This document shows, piece after piece, positions 23,416 to 35,686 of a stretch of DNA of 64,000 nucleotides. The stretch's first letter is position 1, and every line of letters begins with the position of its first letter. Source of the stretch: Linum tenue (taxonomy: Eukaryota; Streptophyta; Magnoliopsida; Malpighiales; Linaceae); contig CAMGYJ010000002.1 of the NCBI GenBank assembly GCA_946122785.1, positions 61,281,703-61,345,702 of the forward strand, written 5' to 3'. The translations under genes and the position numbers were made by a program. Under the pieces are notes generated by a model that did no database searches, had not been told where the DNA came from, and saw only the letters and a program-made list of their open reading frames with translations.

Positions 23416-25238
23416 TTTTGCTCCACGGATGGCGGAAGTGGATTATGGAGTTACGACGTGAAAATGCTCCGAGTCCGACGGCCACTTTAAGGTAAGCCAC
23501 AGCACAGAAAACGCTAACCAGTATGACGATTTTGCGGCAGTTTAAATAAGACGAGTCGACCACTGTGACATACTCAAAGAAACGGCACCAAACCTGGCGA
23601 TTTTATGTTGGACGAGTTCGTTACTCCTTCTAGGGTGTCCCTCCACGTTGTGCGACCAAAGGAAATCCGAAGGCAGTTTTCATCGCTCTGCATTTGCCTG
23701 CATGAGTATTGAGTGTATCTCTTGGCCCGTTTATCCGAACCGGATCTGATGAAATAGAATGAATTGAGACAGTATTTTGTAAATGTGTAATCATCTTGAA
23801 TATATTAACTATTTCTTTCTTTTCCGATCGCCTGGAAGGGACAAAAGAAACTCGCAATCGGGTCGGGTTGAGTAATTTTGAGTTGGGGTTTCAAGTTATA
23901 GGTCGGATCATGTAGGGTTGGGTTGACTTATTTTGGGTTAAATATTGATCAAATCCATTCGGTTTTGAGTTGGGTTACAAGTCATTTCGAGTTATGAGCG
24001 CTCCTCGAAACAGTATCCAACATGTTTCATTTTTTTTTTAAAACACAAATCTTCACATATGCATGGCAATAGTTTACCTAACACATGTCAATAAACATAT
24101 TCTTTAAACCTTCGCATGCTAATGAAATGAAATACAAATTGTACAAATCGTCAGAAAACAAATCACAAGAGTAATACACTACAAGAAACATATAATATTT
24201 TGTTATCCTTAAACTCCAAACATGTCTATCAACTCCTTCTGAATTTTTTTAAACATCTCACCAATTTATGACTGATTTTATCATTTTTGGGTTACATATG
24301 AAATTGAACGTGTCTAAAGGGTCGACCCGCTAACCCACCCAACCCGACCCAAAAAAATCACATGTTAATTGGGTTCGGTTCATTCAGATTTTGGGTTATA
24401 AAAATTCCTATTTTCGGAGGGGGTGGGAGTTCGGGACGGGTTGGGTAGTAATTTTGCCAGGCCTACCGTTAATGAAGCTAAGACAATACAAAATAATTGC
24501 TTCTTATGATTTTATATACCCATTGGATGAGTAAACATATTACTTTTATAATAATCTAAATAAAAAATGGGTTATAAATTTTGTTATATAACAAATATAA
24601 CATATCACGTTTGTCAAAAAAAAATATAACATATCATGTATTTTATATAATAATTTAAACTATAGCCACATCTATGACTTACAAATTACAATACACCTTG
24701 GCCAACTGCAAGCTAGCTACAACGAAGCGACCTATTAGGACATTGCAAATGATAAGATTCATTCATAAACTAGAGGAAAAGGAAGAGGAGAATGAGATCA
24801 TTGGTGAAAAATGAGAAAATCATAAATATGAATGAAGATGAGAAAGTGACATCATGGATTTTTCAACTCAACTCAAATCTTATACAATCTCAATTACAAA
24901 AAAGTATAACGAATGGAGAAAAAGAAGAAAATTTTATAGACATAAAACTTTAGTTGCCTCCAATATCAGCACATCATATTTGATTCTCTAAAATTTGTTG
25001 TTACCAACTACCACAAGTTCTTCTCCAATTTGGGGATCACACTCCTTTTACCCTAAAAACAACTTCCAAAGGTACAGATGACACAGTCTTCATGTCTTCT
25101 CGCTTTTTCTTATTACCAAAGTCACTTTGCGTGACTTGACATATAAATATAGCATAGTTGCAGCTCATTTTCCATTCATCAAACTTCATCAATCCTTCTT
25201 CTTTGGTGCTAACTGGCTTAAAACCAAGCATTCTTATA
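23416..25238. other. Intergenic, with hAT-like repeat debris
   Basis: About 23860-24470 is rich in GGGTTGGG/GGGTCGGGTTG motifs and their complements (CCCAACCCGACCC near 24330). It ends in TTTTGCCAGGCCTACC, whose reverse complement resembles a hAT terminus (AGGCCTGGCAAAA). A matching left end and target duplication were not found, so only a fragment is claimed. From 24480 to 25200 the sequence is AT-rich with no recognisable gene. The part next to 23416 should contain the SUVR3 promoter. Confidence 0.35.
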
Positions 25239-25781
25239 ATGGTTGTCATAACTATCTATCTTCTTGTCAACTTTCTCTCTTTCCTCAGTTATGTTACGAC
25301 ACACAAAAACCCTCATCCCCAATACCACACTTACATTATCCAGCTAGAGCACGATCTCCAAAAGCCCTCCCCTTCCCCAACTCACGAATCATGGCACGTA
25401 TCCCTTCTCCAATCATTAGTCAACCCCATCTCTAATGACCAGCTGTTCCTCTACAGCTACGCCCATGTCATGCAAGGGCTTCGTTGTAGGCTGACAGAAT
25501 CTCAACTTTATGAGATTGCGACACAGCACAGCCTACGTTGCCACATATTCAGAGATCTTTGGGAATCTTCTCGCCATTCGCACTACGAATTTCCTTGGGC
25601 TGCGTTATGACTCGGGATTGTGGCCGAATTTCTCGTATGACGCAGGCATCATCATAGAAGTTTTCAACTCGGGGGATCTGGCTGTTCAGTGAGAACTTCC
25701 ATGACAATGGCATGCCAAATATTTCAAAGAGTTGGAAGGGGCAATGTGAAGGGACATACAGTTTTACATATTTGTTGTAGA
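25239..25781 (+). pseudogene. Subtilisin-like protease (SBT1 type) fragment, frameshifted
   Basis: It begins with ATG and a signal-peptide-like stretch (MVVITIYLLVNFLSFLSYV). The I9 propeptide follows (HTYIIQLEHDLQKP, HESWHVSLLQSL, DQLFLYSYAHVMQGLRCRLT). Near 25525 the homology jumps one frame to TAYVATYSEIFGNLLAIRT and TNFLGLRYDSGLWPN, which is the propeptide-to-catalytic junction. The catalytic aspartate motif, normally DTG or DSG, reads NSG here. After a run of G (about 25671-25675) homology moves to a third frame (SENFHDNGMPNISKSWKGQC) and stops near 25781. The His and Ser parts of the triad, the PA domain and the fibronectin-like domain are absent. This is a broken copy and cannot make a protease. 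Confidence 0.8.
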
Positions 25782-28595
25782 CTACCATTATTGTATAGGA
25801 GGCTAATTGTTCGCTATTGCCATATGTATGACGCATAAGACTAAGAGGGAAATCAAGTGGAGAAGGGTGAAGCTTGATGCAAGAAATGAACTGAGTGTTC
25901 TCAATTTATAAGCGAAGTGGAAATAATAAATAATATGGTAAGTAGAAAATGTGGAAAGTGTGATTTCCAGGGTGGTTAGAGTAGTTGGGTGGCGAAAGAA
26001 GTGTGACAGAGATAGTAGTTGGTAAATAGAAACAGTATGGTCAGCGAGTGGGTTGTATTGTATCATAAATTTCTTTTAAAGATTATTTAGTACTTTTTAT
26101 TTGCATACGAAAAAAAATATTTAGTACTTTTAAGGGTCCCTATTGCAAATGGAGTGACCGAAAGAAAACCCTTGAAATGGGTTCATCATTGGACCCCAAA
26201 AATCTTTTTTTAGTGATATAGGCCTACGTTTCACCACCTATAGGCCTACTTCGAGTTGTAGCAACCCGATCCCAGTGGAACTGAGTGATTAAACAAACAC
26301 ACGGTATTGGGTGAAAATTTCAACATTGTGAGCCACTAGCCTACTATATCATAGACATTGATTCATATCCACCACTTAATCAAATCGATTGTCCAATTAT
26401 TCTTAGCTAACCCCTTATTGATACCCAAGTCCTTTATTATAATTAGATTTATCATGCATGAAGTGTCGTATAATTTTGAACCAACAAGGCATTGGTGGTG
26501 GTATGGGAAAGAGAATACTCATATTGCGAGATTGCGTGCTCGAAGAAACTGTGACACTGCATCTAGAAGTTGCTGTGCAAGCCTACATCAGTCATCAAGT
26601 CACGTCAGTTGCCAGGAGAAGACCATGCCCATCCTAGAAGAACATATGGGTTAGAAAAGAAGGGCCTTGATCCAACCCAAAGCGAGCTCTATGGAGCTTA
26701 AAATTGGTAGCATTAGACCCAAAACCTAGCCTTAGCCCAATCAATCTGATCCCAAAAAATTCCCCTTCTCATTCAAACCCTAGCCAACTTCTCCTCCTCC
26801 CTTCCTCGGCCCGAAGCCCAATTATGGCACGAACCAAAATCGTATTAAGCTTATGTACAATATACAAAGCAGATTCATTGGTTGGAATTGCCCCATTTTG
26901 AATTTGCTAGCCTGGGATTGATTTTCGGAAGGGTGATTAGGTCATTTACCCTGACTTTTATTAAGTATCGCGCTGCGTTTTGATCTTGGAACATAATTGA
27001 TTTTGCGACAATAACAACAGGCCCTAGCCCAAAGTCCGCCAAACCATTTGGCCTAAACTCCTCCTTCTTTCTCTGTCGACAGCGACCTATACACCCCCTC
27101 TGTCGACATCGATCTGGTCAGCTCCGCACAAAACATACCCTCAGTTCTATGTTCCTCGCCGACGGTGGATAACGACTACACTGGGAAGGAGCTCAGGTCT
27201 CCGTCTTCAAGTGCGTCCTCTTACTCTTCATCCCTTATTTGCCCCCCTTCGAGCAATTGAAAAATCTGAAGCTATGGCTTACGAGATTTATAGTTTGTGA
27301 TAATTGAAAATACGAGGTCTACTGATTGATTGATATTGCTTTACATTATCATTGTCAATAATCATAAAGCACAAGACTGATTTTGAACATCTTCGACACT
27401 TGTGACATAGTGCACCTGTGATTTAGTCAAGCAAACGTTAGTAAAGAAAAATATTAGTTCAAGCAAACCAACATACCCCAACACCAAACTTTTAATAACA
27501 ATAAATCATTGATAACAAAAAAAAAGTATTTCTTTGAAAATAAACACAAAACATCAATATACCCATATAATAATGTCCGACTTCAACATTAAAAAATGAC
27601 ATCAAGCTTTAGTAATAATGATATTAATAACAAATGAGCAAGTCACTAACAAGAAATAGAATTTTATTAAAAATAAAAAAAAACCATTAATAATATTCAT
27701 ATGCAATGTTTAATGTCAAATAGCACTAAAAACATACAAACAGATTTATAAAAAATACAAAACATACGAACGGTATAAAAATACAAACTAGACCGACAAA
27801 TAATACAAACCACACAAAATAGAAAAACATCCGGGTTGACTTTGGAGACTCCATCTCTATATAGAGAAGTTTCATCCAAAAGTCAACCAGCTTATTTTTT
27901 AGATATAAAAAATATTACAAACATGGTTGACAAAAATGGTGCAAAAAAATAACAAAGGTTACAAACATTACAAAAAATAACAAAACTTACAAACATTACA
28001 GAATAACCCGACAAACCGTACAACGCATACTAACAGTACAAAATAACACTACTTACAATATAAATTGGTAAAATTGTACTACAAATCAATGAATATAAAG
28101 CATACAAATCATAACATAAAGTATACAAACCAGAGTAACAAATATTATGAATAAAAATATATACAAATTAGTCATATAAACATTATAAACACAATATACA
28201 AAAATAACAAAGTAGAATGATAAACGATACGAACCAAATTAATATAAACATTACAAAATAGGTCAACAAACATCACGAATCCAGCACTGCCGTCAAAAAA
28301 TCTTCCTCTGCCATCTCTGGTCGCCGGAAAATCCGACGTCGCTGGGAATTTTCTCTCTCTAGGACAATAATTTCTCAGACAGTCTGGTGGGACGGATGGG
28401 ATGTGGAGGAACCACCAACTTGCCCTAATTATTATTTTAATTGTTAAATGAATAATACATGAAATTATCACTATACCGTTCATTAAATTAGATTATTTAG
28501 AGCCATCAGATATAAATGAGATTGGATGGCTGAAATGCACTTAGTCACATGACTAAAGGACCCCCCTTAGTTAGCTTAGCTTAGCCCGTAATTTA
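25782..28595. other. Gene-poor AT-rich intergenic region
   Basis: No supported gene. Around 27080-27120 a short GTCGAC-containing phrase (CTCTGTCGACA) is repeated. From about 27440 to 28270 the sequence is a simple A-rich region with recurring TACAAAC/ATAACAAA words. A 55-base imperfect palindrome at 27834-27888 is listed separately. Open frames here show no family resemblance. Confidence 0.4.
27834..27888. repeat. 55-bp imperfect palindrome
   Basis: The stretch opens GGTTGACTTTGG and closes CCAAAAGTCAACC, with a perfect TCTCTATATAGAGA centre. The arms match with a few mismatches and one length difference. It could be a tiny foldback element or the paired ends of a MITE that lost its interior. 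Confidence 0.6.
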
Positions 28596-29597
28596 GGTTA
28601 AAATACCTCGAGTGCCACTTAAATTTGAGAATTGGGGTAGACATACCACTTAAGTTTGAATAAGGTGTCGGTACCACTCATAACTCTATTATATGTGGTA
28701 CCACTTAAGTTGACTGTTAAGTGCATTCCATTAAAGTTGACAGAATATTCTTGGAATATTCCATTTTCTAAATTTCATAATTGGTCATTCTACTTTCTTA
28801 TTGTAAAAAAATCATTTGGACTTATGAAAAATATCAATTTTTATTGTTTAGTTAGAATCCTCTTTTGAATACTCGATACCAAACCAAGTTTTGAATAGAA
28901 ATTTTAGAATCAATTATCATTATGTGTTCTAATAATTAAATTATTTCATGAATGTTGTAATTAAACAATGTTGTAGCTTTTATAGTCATATTTTCTTTTC
29001 TATATTTTTTTACCGAATGTTGTAGCTTTTATATTTTGTTTATTCTTGGTTACTTTACATTTCTTTTCGTTCTAAATTTTTTAATTAGTGAAATATGTTT
29101 AATTCTTTCTGATTGTGTTTCATTTATCCTTTTTTTTATTTTGATGTATTAATGATCTATTAGGTTCTATTTTAACTATTTTGTTTTCGTGAAACTATTT
29201 TAACTATTTCTAATGATGCTTCTAATTGAATTATGGAGTTTAAAAAGATATTTTAAATATTTATTATTATATTCTAGGATATTTATTCTTCTTCTTGATA
29301 TTCGTTTACTATTTTTACTAATTTATCTATTTTATTGAAAAAAATTTAATTAGTCATTCTGGTAATAATATGTATAGAAGATTTTCTAATTATTATATTA
29401 AATAACACTTGTTGAAATATAGTTTTGGATGTTTTTGAAAATTTCGAGTATCAAAAAATAATTAAAAGTTTGGGTTGGATGGAAAAGTAGACGGATGCAC
29501 ATTTCGAAAACTTTAATGGTACTCGACGCCCTATTCAAACTTAAGTCATATGTCTACTCCAATTCTCAAATTTAAGTGATACCCAAAGTATTTACTC
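28596..29597. mobile_element. Mutator-type (MULE) non-autonomous TIR element
   Basis: Terminal inverted repeats of about 75-80 bases: the left begins GGTTAAAATACCTCGAGTG and the right, reverse-complemented, GAGTAAATACTTTGGGTAT. Both then share CACTTAAATTTGAGAATTGG and GTAGACATA.. ACTTAAGTTTGAATA. Flanks are CGTAATTTA (28587-28595) and CGTAATCTA (29598-29606), a 9-base target duplication with one mismatch, which is the Mutator signature. The roughly 850-base interior is very AT-rich and has no transposase, so it must have been moved by an element elsewhere. Confidence 0.8.
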
Positions 29598-29728
29598 CGT
29601 AATCTACTATATCCTGCATCCGCCATTTTCATCAAATCCACATTTACATCACTTCTAGAGGCAATACCCATCATATCATATGTTAACCATGACCAATTTC
29701 TCTAGCCTCATTAGATTATTGGGTGTAT

Positions 29729-30119
29729 AGAGGTGACAATTCTCAATCCAATCCACCAATCCATTAAAAATATCCACCTAATCCAATCCATTTAATCCAA
29801 ATTCAATTGGATTGGTGGATTCATGGATCCAAATGGAAAATTATGATTTGGTACCTATACTTTTTATATTTTACATTTTGGTACCTAAAATTTAATTTTT
29901 TATATGAAAAATCTCATTGGAAAATTATGTTTAGGTACCTAAAATTTTTTAATACAACATTTTAGTACCTAAACTTTTCACATTTTACATATTGGTCAAA
30001 GGTTGAGGATGTCATTTGGATTCATGGATAATCCAACAATCCACTTGATCAAATCCATTTGATCCATGAATCCACCAATCCAATCCACGAATCCATGGAT
30101 GGATCCATTTGCCACCTCT
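29729..30119. mobile_element. hAT-type MITE
   Basis: The ends are AGAGGTGACAA (left) and, reverse-complemented, AGAGGTGGCAA (right). Flanks GGGTGTAT (29721-29728) and AGGTGTAT (30120-30127) form an 8-base target duplication with one mismatch, as for hAT elements. Inside, the words AATCCAATCC, CCACCAATCC and GGATTCATGGAT recur in both orientations near the two ends. It carries no coding sequence. The core has two related GGTACCTAAA stretches (about 29880 and 29932). Confidence 0.7.
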
Positions 30120-30722
30120 AGGTGTATGTGTACTCTTTTTTTTTTTTTTGTAATTATTCCTTTTCTGGAAAAAATAAGAAATGAAACCTCTTTTTTTTTT
30201 TTTTTTTTTGTTGAAAATGAAAGCTTCTTTTTAGCAGAAGAAGTGAAGGAATTGATTTAGCGAAAAGGAGATGAATCATTGCTGCATCAGCTCATCTGTT
30301 AGTTGATGATAGACGAGGCGCAGCGTGAGAAGCTGGCGAATGGTTGTTCATAGTCAACTCAGCTGGCGGGCCAAACAGCAACTATACAAATAGACGAGGC
30401 GAGAGCAACTTGGACTGAAACCCGTGCTGGATTCATTTTGTTCCTTTCTCCAACCAAATCCAAAACTTAAAAGAAGTGAAAAGACCCATCATTGTCTGTC
30501 TCTCTCGATTTCGTGCGTGGAATTGCGTGCTACTGCTTTACTTCCATTCCAGTCCTTTATTTTGGGATCAGGACGGGATTTGGGCGTCTCCTACCCCGAG
30601 CCGATAAGATACTAAGATAGAATCTTGTTCTTTTCCCCTGTTTTTCTACACGATTGAAGAACGGCCGCCAACGAGCGAGAGAGAGAGAGAAGGCAGAGCT
30701 TTTGAGCTGCTGGTCGGTTTCG
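30120..30722. other. Upstream region of the CAT2-like gene
   Basis: This contains two long T runs (about 30130-30150 and 30190-30209), then a leader rich in CT and GA. A GAGA stretch at about 30677-30691 lies just before the start codon at 30723. It should hold the promoter and 5' UTR of the transporter gene. No upstream gene is seen. Confidence 0.4.
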
Positions 30723-33700
30723 ATGGTTGCTAGTCGTAATATGCACAGCAGCAGCAATTCTGCAGCAAAGTATTGCTCATCGTCAGGGTTTGGGAGTTTG
30801 GCCAGGAGGAAGCAAGTTGATTCGGTTCTGGCCAAGAGGGAACAAGGGCCTCGGTTGGCACAGAGACTCTCTGTTATTGATGTCGTTGCCATTGGTAATT
30901 CCGGTTCTAATCGGTTCACATCCTTTCTACATACAAAGAGTGCAACTTTTCCAGTATCTCGAAACTGGGTTGCGTTTGCCTTTGGCTAATTGAATTTAGC
31001 AATGGACGCTTCCCTATCGTCAGTTCAGGAATCTTAGTTTGCTGTGTTTTGTTGTCACTTTCTGCTTTGTATATCGAACAAAAAGTTTGACTTGGAGTCA
31101 TTGGTTTGCCTTAGTAAATCTATTATGTGATTTACCAAATACTCTTAGTCTTAGACCAGAGAAAGAGATAACATATACCTTTACTGAACTCTTTGCTTCC
31201 TTGGATGTATAGGAGTGGGAGCTACAATTGGCGCTGGTGTGTATGTTCTTGTTGGAACAGTAGCGAGAGAGCAGGCAGGACCTGCTCTAACTGTTTCATT
31301 CCTGATTGCTGGAGTAGCAGCAGCTCTCTCTGCATTTTGTTATGCTGAACTCGCAAGCCGGTGTCCCTCTGCTGGAAGTGCCTATCACTATGCTTACATC
31401 TGCATAGGAGAAGGGTAATAATACTAGGCTGATGTTTATTTGAAAGCTATGAACATGAAATGGTTTCTTAATGACTCAGTATGAGCTATGGCTTTCCCAG
31501 TGCTGCATGGTTAATTGGGTGGGCGCTTATTCTTGAATACACTCTTGGAGGTTCAGCTATTGCTCGTGGCTTAACTCCAAATCTGGTTCAATTCATCCTA
31601 CCCTAATCCCTATTTCTGCATTCCTTGTGATCTCTCCTAATTCTGGGATTTCTGTAACACTGATCTTGTGCAATTCATTGCAGGCATTATTTTTTGGAGG
31701 ACAGGAAAACCTGCCGTCTTTATTGTCCCGCCACACCATCCCCGCACTAGGGATCGTTGTAGATCCTTGTGCAGCGGTTCTGGTTCTCATTGTGACTATA
31801 CTTTTGTGCATGGGAATCAAAGAGGTGCTAAATAATATATCTTGCTTTCTGAATTTTGAAGTTATCTTTCAGATTCACTTGAAGTTGTCATGGATGTCTT
31901 TGGAATTGTTTTCCGTTAATGGTAATGCTTTGTTGTTTGACAGAGTTCATTGGCACAAACTGTCGTGACAACAATAAATATATGCGGGATGATCTTTATC
32001 ATAACAGCTGGTGGATACATAGCTTTCAAGAACGGATGGCCTGGATATGATCTGGCTACCGGGTAAAAAACCCAGTACTGTATGGTACCTTCTTCCTGGC
32101 TTCCTCTTAGTGGTGAGCTCTAATTTTACCAACTCTATATTCCTCCTTATTGTAGGTATCTTCCTTTTGGATTCAATGGGATGCTTGCAGGATCTGGGAT
32201 AGTGTTCTTTTCGTTCATTGGCTTTGATGTAGTAGCTAGCACGGCTGAAGAGGTATATTATGAACACTGATTAAAAAGTGTATTTAATGTGGAAAAAAAA
32301 CTGGAACAAAATAGTTAAAGATGTGGAACAATGGCTCCATTTAATTTTTTTTTTTTTTCATTTATGGTTTCCTTCTGGGACAGGTGAAAAATCCAAAACG
32401 AGATTTGCCCATTGGTATGGGCATATCATTATCTATATGTTGCATTTTGTACATGCTTGTTTCTGTTGTCGTCGTTGGGTTAGTGCCATACTATGCACTT
32501 GATCCAGACACACCAATCTCTTCAGCTTTTGCTTCATATGGGATGCAGTGGGCAGTGTAAGCATGAACTTTAATAGGAATGTCCAACTCTTTCAATTTCC
32601 AAGCCACCTGCTTTGGTGGTGTCCATAACCCCATCTATAATTTATCATTCGGCAGGTACATAATAACAGCAGGGGCAGTAACAGCTCTTTGTGCAAGTCT
32701 CATGGGTTCACTTCTTCCACAGGTAAATTAAGACTTTAGTTCACTTTAGCAAAAAAATAATATGGAATCGTAGGGCACTTCCACTTTGAAACTCTGGTAA
32801 ATATGTTTTTGTCACTGAGGAAAATTTGGGCAGAAGGATTTGTGGTGTCTTTCTTCTATGGTTAACAATTTAATATCCTTCATTTCCTTTCAGCCCAGGA
32901 TGTTTATGGCTATGGCTAGAGATGGATTGCTACCGTCATTCTTTTCAGACATAGATAAACACACTCAAGTTCCAGTAAAGAGTACGATAGTGATCGGGAT
33001 TCTTGCTGCAGCCCTAGCCTTTTTCATGGATGTTTCACAGTTAGCAGGGATGGTGAGTGGATTGTCAAGAAACTTTCTGCAAGTTTGTGAATATTGAATA
33101 GTAGAAATTTCATTTACATTTTGTTTTTCTTTAAACAGGTGAGTGTGGGCACACTACTTGCATTCACTGCTGTTGCGGTTTCTGTCCTGATACTGAGATA
33201 CGTTCCACCAGATGTAGTCCCACTTGTCTCGTCATTTCATGGGTCTATTGATGCTTCCTCACCTTTGCTGCTTGGTACTGATGTTGAGGATGTTTCTAGC
33301 TTGAAATTTAAGGATCCTGTCAAGTTCTTTGATCATGGTAAAGGATTAAATCACAGTGAAGGGACTTCGATTAGCACTTCTATTGGGCACAAACAAATTG
33401 ATCAAGGTACTGCTCTCTCTGGTGATTATCATTGAATGCTGTCCCATTTTCTTCCCGCTTCAATTGCTTTTGCAATCCCAATTGGTGGCCTCTAAACTTG
33501 TGCTAGTGCATCATATACGGGCTTTTAAATCTCAAGTAAAGTGAACTGCTCAAAGTGCAAAAGGGATTCAGTCAGTGTCTTCAAAATAGCTCAGGAGTCT
33601 GAAAATGTCAGTTGCTGGCAGTTCCCTGACTAGCTGATTTAGGCTTTGGAGGGACTGCCTTGCAAATATACCTAACTTCTTTGTCCTTTTTGTGAATGAC

Positions 33701-34480
33701 CTAGATGATGGAAATCACGAAAAGAGGCGAATGATTGCTGCTTGGAGCATAACTGTTGTCTGCACTGGCGTTCTCATTCTCACATATTCTGCTTCTTCTG
33801 AGTACCTACCAAGGTTTCTTACACCATATGCTTGCCGACTTCCTTGTAACGTTATCTAACCTGTATCAGTTCTTGTGATTTTGAACATTGCGGTTTTTCT
33901 CTCCAGGCTTCTACGTTTCACATCTTGTACAGTGGGTGGGGGTCTTCTTTTGTGTGGTCTGATCATTCTAGCTTGCATAGCTCAGGATAATGGGAGGCAC
34001 AGCTTTGGCCACGCAGGAGGTAGGTATTTTAAGTATAGAGGTACTGTAATTGCCATGCCATTGACTACCCAGAGCCATTGATTGATAAACTATCGTTTAA
34101 ACCTTTCCAGGTTTCACTTGCCCTCTCGTTCCATTCCTACCAGTTGCTTGCATTCTAGTCAACACGTACTTGCTGGTGAATCTGGGGTGAGTTAATATTC
34201 ATGAGTCATGACAGTAGAAAAAAGAGCATTTCGCAATTTAAGCGAAAAGCTGAGAGCAAGCATCGATCTTTGCGATTTTGCTCCTCGTTCTAATGAAACA
34301 GAAATGCGGTGCAGGGGTGGGACGTGGCTCCGAGTATCAGTATGGCTGTTGATTGGAGCAGTTATCTACTTGTTCTATGGCCGGAGTCACAGCTCTCTGC
34401 TGAACGCCGTTTACGTTCCTACTGCGTATGCAGATAAGGTACATCGTGCTTCATCAAGTTACCCGGTTGGAGAAGATTAG
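30723..34480 (+). CDS. CAT2: Cationic amino-acid transporter, CAT2-like (vacuolar type)
   Basis: Fourteen exons: 30723-30894, 31213-31414, 31501-31585, 31684-31824, 31944-32062, 32156-32252, 32384-32556, 32656-32722, 32894-33052, 33139-33406, 33705-33813, 33907-34019, 34111-34186, 34315-34480. All introns are GT-AG and phases close, giving 648 residues. The protein is an APC-superfamily permease. It has a short cytosolic N-terminus ([14 protein letters not shown]), then TM1 with the substrate-site motif [64 protein letters not shown] and [14 protein letters not shown]. The extended C-terminus has extra helices typical of plant CATs. The N- and C-terminal sequences fit the CAT2 branch better than CAT4. 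Arabidopsis CAT2-4 sit in the tonoplast and move amino acids across it; location and substrate here are inferred from that group. No defects seen. Confidence 0.9.
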
Positions 34481-35686
34481 TGCAGCACAAGACATGTTAC
34501 TAATTATGAATCACTACAATCCCCATGCTCTTAAGCATTTTAACCCTTTTGTTGAAAAGCGAAGTGTTGATGGGTTATGGCCATATGCTTTTAGCAAATT
34601 AAGTGCATTTCTTTTGGCTGGCAGCCAAGCCATTGCCAACCAATTGTATAGTTATGTGAGCTGGGAATCGAGAACAAAGTGTACATAGCTCTCTTGTATA
34701 GATTAAAGCATGTATACCAGTCTCTACATAGCTTCCTTGATATGTGCGTGCCAAGAACATCTGGATATATGGGCCTTTTGTTTCGCAAGAAACCATCAAT
34801 AAGGAGTTAAGTACACACTAAGTCAACTAGAAACGGAATACTTTAGGAGTAAATGTCATTTGGTCAGTGGTATTACTAAATCGTGTTATGTTTATTTACT
34901 AAAAAAATTAATATGAATTTTGGTCACTTGAATTACTAAAACGAGTCACATTTAATCACTTTCCCATTAGCTTCCATCCAACTTCGATCACTCGCATTAC
35001 TTTTTTTTCCTTATAAATGTCACTCGAATTACTGAAACATGTCACATTTCGTCACTCTCCGTTAGCAGAGTTGGACGAAAACTAACGAGAGAGTAACTAA
35101 ATGTGACATGTTTCAATAATTCGAGTGACCAAAATTGATATTAATTTTTTCTAGTAATTAAATATGCCATAATATATAATTTCAGTGACCAAATGTGCCC
35201 AATTAAATACGCAACAAACACAAAAAAGCTTAACTGGCTGAATTCAGCAGCAATACATCACAAAGGCTTTAATTATACAGGTCTTACAAAATAGAAGGGT
35301 CGTCGTCACTTGTGGCTGCGGATTCTTCGTCCAGCACAAAAACAATATGCAAGCAAGAAAGGAAGGAATCTGACTGAATTTACACAAAACTCAGCGACTC
35401 TAATATTCTCGCTGGTATTCTTATAGCGCCTTCTGTTTGGGACGTAACCAGACCTCTTCCTTTCTTTTCTCTTTTGTTACCCACATTTGACTGCTTGCTC
35501 GAATAAGAGTTGGCAAGAAAATAATAATTTTGGGCAGAATTCATGAGGAAATTTAGCTACGGCAACTATAAGAAGGTAAGAACGTCAAAATTTTGCTTCC
35601 TAACTAAACCAAGGGAACAATATACACTGTACAGGAGCGATTGCCTAGTAGAGTTGAGTCGACTTTGAGAGGGTGCTTCTCACATC
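34481..35686. other. Convergent 3' region between CAT2-like gene and BTAF1
   Basis: The two genes point at each other here. The sequence must hold the 3' UTR of the transporter (from 34481) and that of BTAF1 (below 35687). A foldback MITE occupies about 34846-35205. The rest shows nothing recognisable. Confidence 0.4.
34846..35205. mobile_element. Foldback MITE with long inverted repeats (TTTGGTCA family)
   Basis: The left arm has ATTTGGTCAGTGG, TTAATATGAATTTTGGTCAC and GAGTCACATTTAATCACT. The reverse complement of the right arm has ATTTGGTCACTGAAATT, TTAATATCAATTTTGGTCAC and CATGTCACATTTAGTTACT in the same order. The arms run for about 130-150 bases each around a short core. There is no coding capacity. 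Flanking bases are only loosely similar (AATAC...), so the target duplication is not settled and the superfamily is unassigned. Related sequence lies at 58.9-59.08 kb. Confidence 0.65.

Noticed and set aside
22702..23461. Plus-strand and alternative minus-strand frames over SUVR3 exon 1.
   Set aside because: They are GC-rich shadows of the SET-gene exon and lack any recognisable domain.
27440..28270. The A-rich TACAAAC/ATAACAAA stretch as a satellite or origin-like repeat.
   Set aside because: The words recur without a fixed period and no unit could be defined.
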